From Spirochaetia bacterium (GTDB lineage: Bacteria; Spirochaetota; Spirochaetia; DTKZ01): a stretch of 7,673 bases of DNA. Below the pieces are notes generated by a model. That model worked only from the letters and a program-made list of their open reading frames with translations, made no database searches and was not told where the DNA came from. Positions within the stretch are counted from its first letter, which is position 1, and each line of letters opens with the position of its first letter. The stretch is from NCBI GenBank assembly GCA_031270615.1, contig JAISXE010000161.1, positions 1-7,673 of the forward strand, given 5' to 3'. Both the position numbers and the translations under genes were made by a program. Positions 5,451 to 7,673 of the stretch are shown in pieces.

Positions 5451-6335
5451 TTATATGCTCTGGCCCTGTCTCGTGACCATGTATTTCTTGACAAAACCGC
5501 AGGGCCGGTAGGTCATCTTGGCCTGGCGCAGACCCTCCTCGCCGAGGTCCTGCTCGCGGTTGATGTAAATATAGTATTTGGGCAGGCTGGAAGCAAAAGC
5601 CTGGTTGACGAATTGGTAAATGCCCTTATAGCTGTCGATGGCCTTCTCGAAATGGATGGCGAAACTGCGGCCCCGGGCAAGGGCCTCGCCGAGCGTGTAA
5701 GCCGCCGGTTTGCCGCCAACGTAAAAAATGTACCCCTTCAGCTTGAGTTCCTCCATCAGGTCGAGGGCCTCCTTTGAAGCGGCATAATCGCCCGACTCGC
5801 CCTTTGCCGCGCGCCAGGCATCGAGGATCTCGTAGGCGTCGGCGATATGGGCCTTGCGCAGGGGCTTCGCCTCGTAGGTGTAATTGTTAAGAAAAGCGTT
5901 TACCAAATTGCGCTTTTTGTGGTAGTGCCTGCCCGGCAGCGTCGCGAGGTCCTCGCGCAGGTAGAGGTAGTCGAAGTTGCCCCGGTCCTCATGCACGGCG
6001 TAGCCGTTTTGCTCCAGCATGACGCGGCCGGCCTCAGTGTCGCCCTCGCTCAGGTTTTTCAGGTAGTCGTGCCCCGAAAAAAGCTCGCCCAGGGTCTGCG
6101 CGTCCGGCAGGCCGCAGGGCAGAAGGAAAAAAGTCCTGCCCTCCTTGATGCCGGAAAAAACCAGCGTGTCGTTGGGCAGCCAGGAAGCGCGGTACTGGTA
6201 GCTGTGCCGGAAAAGATACAGCCCCGCAAAAGTAAACTCCGAAACCCCGTCTTTCAGCATGGAAAGCCGCGGATGCATGTCCGCCCTCATATCAAGGCCG
6301 ATGGGCGCGAAATCAGGATACTTCGGAATACTCAT
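5451..6335 (-). CDS. Stand-alone DUF2156 (LPG synthase C-terminal-like) protein
   Basis: From the ATG at 6335 this is 294 residues and covers a full DUF2156 domain. That domain is the GNAT-type catalytic part of phosphatidylglycerol lysyltransferase (MprF), which transfers an amino acid from aminoacyl-tRNA. Family motifs visible: GRHYHKKRNLVNAF (135-148), AAYTLGEAL (211-219), HFEKA (228-232), YKGIYQFVNQAFA (236-248) and NREQDLGEEGLRQAKMTY (259-276). There is no MprF flippase domain, so the acceptor (lipid or other) is unknown. The frame is open a further 58 codons upstream to 6509, but that part runs into a repeat and overlaps a promoter. The 6335 start fits the family N-terminus, yet it has no Shine-Dalgarno and would give an almost leaderless mRNA. 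Confidence 0.88.
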   Translation of the reverse strand: MSIPKYPDFAPIGLDMRADMHPRLSMLKDGVSEFTFAGLYLFRHSYQYRASWLPNDTLVFSGIKEGRTFFLLPCGLPDAQTLGELFSGHDYLKNLSEGDTEAGRVMLEQNGYAVHEDRGNFDYLYLREDLATLPGRHYHKKRNLVNAFLNNYTYEAKPLRKAHIADAYEILDAWRAAKGESGDYAASKEALDLMEELKLKGYIFYVGGKPAAYTLGEALARGRSFAIHFEKAIDSYKGIYQFVNQAFASSLPKYYIYINREQDLGEEGLRQAKMTYRPCGFVKKYMVTRQGQSI

Positions 6336-6344
6336 TATGCTTAT

Positions 6345-6373
6345 AGTATACAAAAACGCCCATAAACAGGCAA
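6345..6373 (-). promoter_or_regulatory. Promoter of the DUF2156 gene
   Basis: On the minus strand TTGCCT (6368-6373), a 17-bp spacer and TATACT (6345-6350) form a good vegetative-type promoter. Initiation near 6338 would place the 5' end only about 3 nt before the ATG at 6335, consistent with the missing Shine-Dalgarno and a leaderless transcript. Confidence 0.55.
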
Positions 6374-6559
6374 GCAGCCCCGCGAGCAAAATCAACCACA
6401 GACCACACTGGCGGACACGGACAGGCAGAATCAGGAGAAGAAGCATGCGGAGAATAGGATGTTGGGCGCCTTTTGGCGCTCCGCGCCAAAACCGGGCTAT
6501 CCGCTGCAATCTTTTTTACCGCGCTGCGGTAAAAAAGGATTTCCGCTTCTATCCCTGGC

Positions 6560-6601
6560 GCATGGGCGAGCAACGATTTGCGAAGCAAATCGTGACCAGC
6601 C
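6560..6601 (+). repeat. Short palindromic unit, copy B
   Basis: Flanks GCATGGGCGAGCA and GACCAGCC enclose a perfect 9-bp stem ACGATTTGC/GCAAATCGT with loop GAA (6573-6593). It is identical to the copy at 6748-6789. Confidence 0.85.
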
Positions 6602-6606
6602 CTGGC

Positions 6607-6693
6607 GCATGGGCGGCAGACCGTTCTGCCTTACCAACGCGGGGCTTCGCCCACGACCTGCTTGTACGGCCTTTTAGAAAATCGTGACCAGCC
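6607..6693 (+). repeat. Long palindromic unit, copy 1
   Basis: 87 nt with the same outer ends as the short unit, GCATGGGCG and GACCAGCC, but a compound core. The core has GCAGA-CCGT-TCTGC, then GGGC-TTC-GCCC, and CCGT (6621-6624) complementary to ACGG (6666-6669). The copy at 6795-6880 is nearly identical; an inverted copy lies at 5128-5214. Confidence 0.85.
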
Positions 6694-6698
6694 GGGAT

Positions 6699-6741
6699 GC
6701 ATGGGCGAGCAACAATCCTGTCTCCAGGATTGTGACCAGCC
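6699..6741 (+). repeat. Short palindromic unit, copy C
   Basis: Same flanks as copies A and B but a wholly different core: a 9-bp stem ACAATCCTG/CAGGATTGT with loop TCTC (6712-6733). Both arms have changed together, so pairing is preserved. Confidence 0.85.
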
Positions 6742-6747
6742 CGGGAT

Positions 6748-6789
6748 GCATGGGCGAGCAACGATTTGCGAAGCAAATCGTGACCAGCC
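6748..6789 (+). repeat. Short palindromic unit, copy D
   Basis: Identical to copy B, offset by 188 bp. Stem ACGATTTGC/GCAAATCGT with loop GAA at 6761-6781. Confidence 0.85.
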
Positions 6790-6794
6790 CGGGC

Positions 6795-6880
6795 GCATGG
6801 GGGCAGACCGTTCTGCCTTACCAACGCGGGGCTTCGCCCACGGCCTGCTTGTACGGCCTTTTAGAAAATCGTGACCAGCC
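6795..6880 (+). repeat. Long palindromic unit, copy 2
   Basis: Offset by 188 bp from the copy at 6607. It differs mainly by loss of one base in the left flank (GCATGGGGGCAG instead of GCATGGGCGGCAG) and a C/A-to-C/G change near 6841. It ends in GACCAGCC at 6873-6880. Confidence 0.85.
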
Positions 6881-6910
6881 CGGGCGCTTACGGGCGGCGC
6901 TTATGCTATC

Positions 6911-6934
6911 CAGCCCAGGATGTATGGACGGCAG
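6911..6934 (+). repeat. Decayed fragment of the long unit
   Basis: CAGCCCAGGATGTATGGACG followed by GCAG matches the junction between units (CAGCCCGGGATGCATGGGCG, then GCAG) with a few substitutions. It is followed by TTGTACG, also found in the long unit, suggesting an internally deleted copy. Confidence 0.55.
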
Positions 6935-6986
6935 TTGTACGTTGTTTTTCCGTTCGATTTGTCAAAATTTAACAAAAAAACGTTTT

Positions 6987-7022
6987 GGTCTATCGTTTTA
7001 CGACAGACCGCGGGTGTACAAT
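6987..7022 (+). promoter_or_regulatory. Operator-like palindrome and -10 box of the Asp-box gene
   Basis: GGTCT-A-TCGT, loop TTT, ACGA-C-AGACC (6987-7009) is a 23-bp inverted repeat with one mismatched pair. TACAAT (7017-7022) follows as a good -10, putting the start near 7029 and a 23-nt leader before the ATG. No convincing -35 exists; the palindrome covers that position, as expected for a regulator-binding site. Just upstream is an A/T-rich tract and the perfect palindrome AAAACGTTTT (6977-6986). A close relative of this site lies at 7376-7397. Confidence 0.5.
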
Positions 7023-7051
7023 AAACACAAAATCATTCGAGGAGGGCAAAA

Positions 7052-7282
7052 ATGAGCCAAATGTTAAACACGGGCAAGGAACTGATCAGGATTTCTCCCA
7101 GCAATTCCCAAAAACTGGAGTATTCGACAAACGACGGACGCACCTGGAGCCAGCGCTTCAGCGGTTCCTCGTATGGCGACTTCGAAGACTTGACGGGCAA
7201 CGGGAACGAAATCCTGGCGACAACAAGCAAGGGGCTGTACTACTCAAGAAACGACGGCAGAACCTGGGCGAAAAGAAGTTAG
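7052..7282 (+). CDS. Small protein with two Asp-box (BNR-like) motifs
   Basis: A 76-residue protein with no signal peptide or membrane segment, so probably cytosolic. It contains STNDGRTW (25-32) and SRNDGRTW (65-72), matching the Asp-box pattern S-x-D-x-G-x-T-W except that Asn takes the usual Asp position. They lie 40 residues apart. Between them is NEILATTSKGLYYS (52-65), which looks like two strands of a beta-propeller blade. Known Asp-box proteins (sialidases, photosystem II assembly factors, sortilins) have whole propellers of several blades, so this is about one and a half blades. It may oligomerise, or be a fragment. AGGAGGG (7040-7046), 5 nt before the ATG, and a promoter support a real gene. 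Function unknown. Confidence 0.75.
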   Translation: MSQMLNTGKELIRISPSNSQKLEYSTNDGRTWSQRFSGSSYGDFEDLTGNGNEILATTSKGLYYSRNDGRTWAKRS

Positions 7283-7380
7283 CCGAAACCCGAACACGGT
7301 TCACCGGGAATTTTACCGGCGGGCCGTTTTTTCGGGACCAATCCCGCGTGCGAAAACAACCGCGCCCGGCCATCCCTATC
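7283..7380 (+). other. Intergenic gap after the Asp-box gene; weak hairpins
   Basis: Inverted repeats are present but none is a clean terminator. CCCGAAC/GTTC...CGGG (7289-7308), with a 3-nt bulge, is followed by AATTTT. CGGGA/TCCCG with loop CCAA lies at 7333-7346. A T6 run at 7327-7332 follows a GC-rich stretch. Termination of the Asp-box transcript somewhere here is plausible. Confidence 0.3.
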
Positions 7381-7397
7381 GTCTGATGACAGACCGC
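7376..7397 (+). promoter_or_regulatory. Second copy of the operator-like element
   Basis: CTATCGTCTGATGACAGACC followed by GC matches 6990-7011 at 19 of 22 positions. It contains a perfect inverted repeat GTCTG-ATGA-CAGAC (7381-7394). It lies 61 nt before the ion-channel start codon. A TGTAC tract follows in both copies (7015-7019 and 7406-7410), suggesting the two upstream regions are related. A possible -10, TAAAAT (7429-7434), lacks a good -35. Confidence 0.5.
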
Positions 7398-7457
7398 CAT
7401 GCCGCTGTACCAACAAGTGCAAAAGCAATAAAATCGGGGAGTATTGGGGAATTTCTC

Positions 7458-7673
7458 ATGACACGCAAACGCATATTTGAAATAATCGAAAAATCGAAAC
7501 CAGGGGATACCGCAAGCGCGGCCTTTGACTGGTTTATAATCGTTTTGATCACAGTAAACATCACCGCCGTCATCGCCGCTTCGTTCACTGATATTGAAAA
7601 AGGCTATTCCTTCGCGTTAAGCTCCTTTGAGTATTTTTCGATAACGGTATTCACGGCCGAGTACATTCTGCGC
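7458..7673 (+). CDS. Ion transporter / voltage-gated channel, N-terminal part
   Basis: The first 72 codons of a membrane protein, running off the window end. A cytosolic start of about 22 residues leads to a hydrophobic segment FDWFIIVLITVNITAVIAAS (23-42). A short loop follows, then FEYFSITVFTAEYILR (57-72). This pattern, with an acidic residue in the second helix and FxxEYxLR, is characteristic of the S1 and S2 helices of the voltage-gated K+/Na+ channel superfamily. GGGGA (7446-7450), 7 nt upstream, supports the start. The pore and S4 lie outside the window, so ion selectivity is unknown. It is the second gene preceded by the 22-bp element. Confidence 0.75.
   Translation, partial: MTRKRIFEIIEKSKPGDTASAAFDWFIIVLITVNITAVIAASFTDIEKGYSFALSSFEYFSITVFTAEYILR

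Larger units (their letters stand above)
6471..6934 (+). repeat. Repeat cluster 3: largest palindromic array
   Basis: A plus-strand array. In order: a 9-bp hairpin TTTTGGCGC/GCGCCAAAA, loop TCC (6471-6491); connector GGGCTATCCGCTGCAATC (6494-6511); a 12-bp hairpin CTTTTTTACCGC/GCGGTAAAAAAG, loop GCT (6511-6537); connector GGATTTCCGCTTCTATCC (6537-6554); then units short, long, short, short, long; and a decayed tail (6911-6934). Bases 6560-6693 and 6748-6880 are a tandem duplication with a 188-bp period. Frames running through it begin with repeat-encoded ATGs and look non-functional. Confidence 0.88.

Noticed and set aside
6259..6874. Plus-strand frames through the repeat array (MGEQ... type products)
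   Set aside because: Their start codons come from the repeated GCATGGGCGAGC sequence and the frames shift between copies, so coding is unlikely. I treat the array as non-coding.
6560..6880. CRISPR array
   Set aside because: The repeated parts are flanks and the variable parts are themselves palindromic, of uneven length and partly identical. There are no unique spacers of constant length and no cas genes.
6985..7386. 133-codon frame overlapping the Asp-box gene
   Set aside because: It overlaps the Asp-box gene in another frame, lacks a ribosome binding site, starts inside the operator-like palindrome and has an Arg-rich product without recognisable motifs.

Overview
The window looks like a chromosomal accessory stretch from a moderately GC-rich anaerobic bacterium. 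The gene set fits a host-associated spirochaete of the Treponema type: a TRAP transporter, a low-specificity threonine aldolase, acetate kinase, a stand-alone DUF2156 protein, and many dispersed palindromic repeats. That assignment is inference from gene content and style; no rRNA or other marker is present to prove it.

Layout. Bases 1-170 hold a cluster of nested palindromic repeats, cut by the left edge. A possible promoter (155-185) and a large imperfect hairpin (227-293) follow. Next is a plus-strand run: dctQ-type (403-912) and dctM-type (917-2209) TRAP permease subunits 4 nt apart, then threonine aldolase ltaE (2253-3278) 43 nt further on. No DctP/TAXI binding protein is visible. A perfect extended -10 promoter (3370-3378) precedes a small, very basic CxxC-x11-CxxC zinc-ribbon protein (3413-3667). 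It converges on acetate kinase ackA (minus, 3780-4976), which has its own good promoter (5004-5032). A second repeat cluster (5053-5275, inverted) abuts that promoter. A stand-alone DUF2156 (lysylphosphatidylglycerol synthase C-terminal-like) acyltransferase lies on the minus strand (5451-6335). Upstream of it is the largest repeat cluster (6471-6934). After that come a 76-residue protein with two Asp-box motifs (7052-7282) and the first 72 codons of a voltage-gated-type ion channel (7458 to the window end).

How the genes may work together. DctQM import a solute, perhaps an organic or hydroxy acid, using an ion gradient. LtaE cleaves threonine or allo-threonine to glycine plus acetaldehyde. 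AckA makes ATP from acetyl phosphate and excretes acetate. The DUF2156 protein may conjugate an amino acid from aminoacyl-tRNA to an acceptor. Any direct link between the TRAP substrate and LtaE is inference from adjacency only.

The most unusual content is non-coding. (1) A modular repeat family has fixed flanks (GGGCGAGCA ... GACCAGCCC) around palindromic cores that differ in sequence between copies but keep pairing. It occurs in three clusters, both orientations, with a 188-bp tandem duplication. (2) A 22-bp direct repeat (19/22 identical) carrying inverted symmetry sits just upstream of both the Asp-box gene and the ion-channel gene, like a shared operator. I found no rRNA, tRNA, CRISPR array, transposase or integrase.
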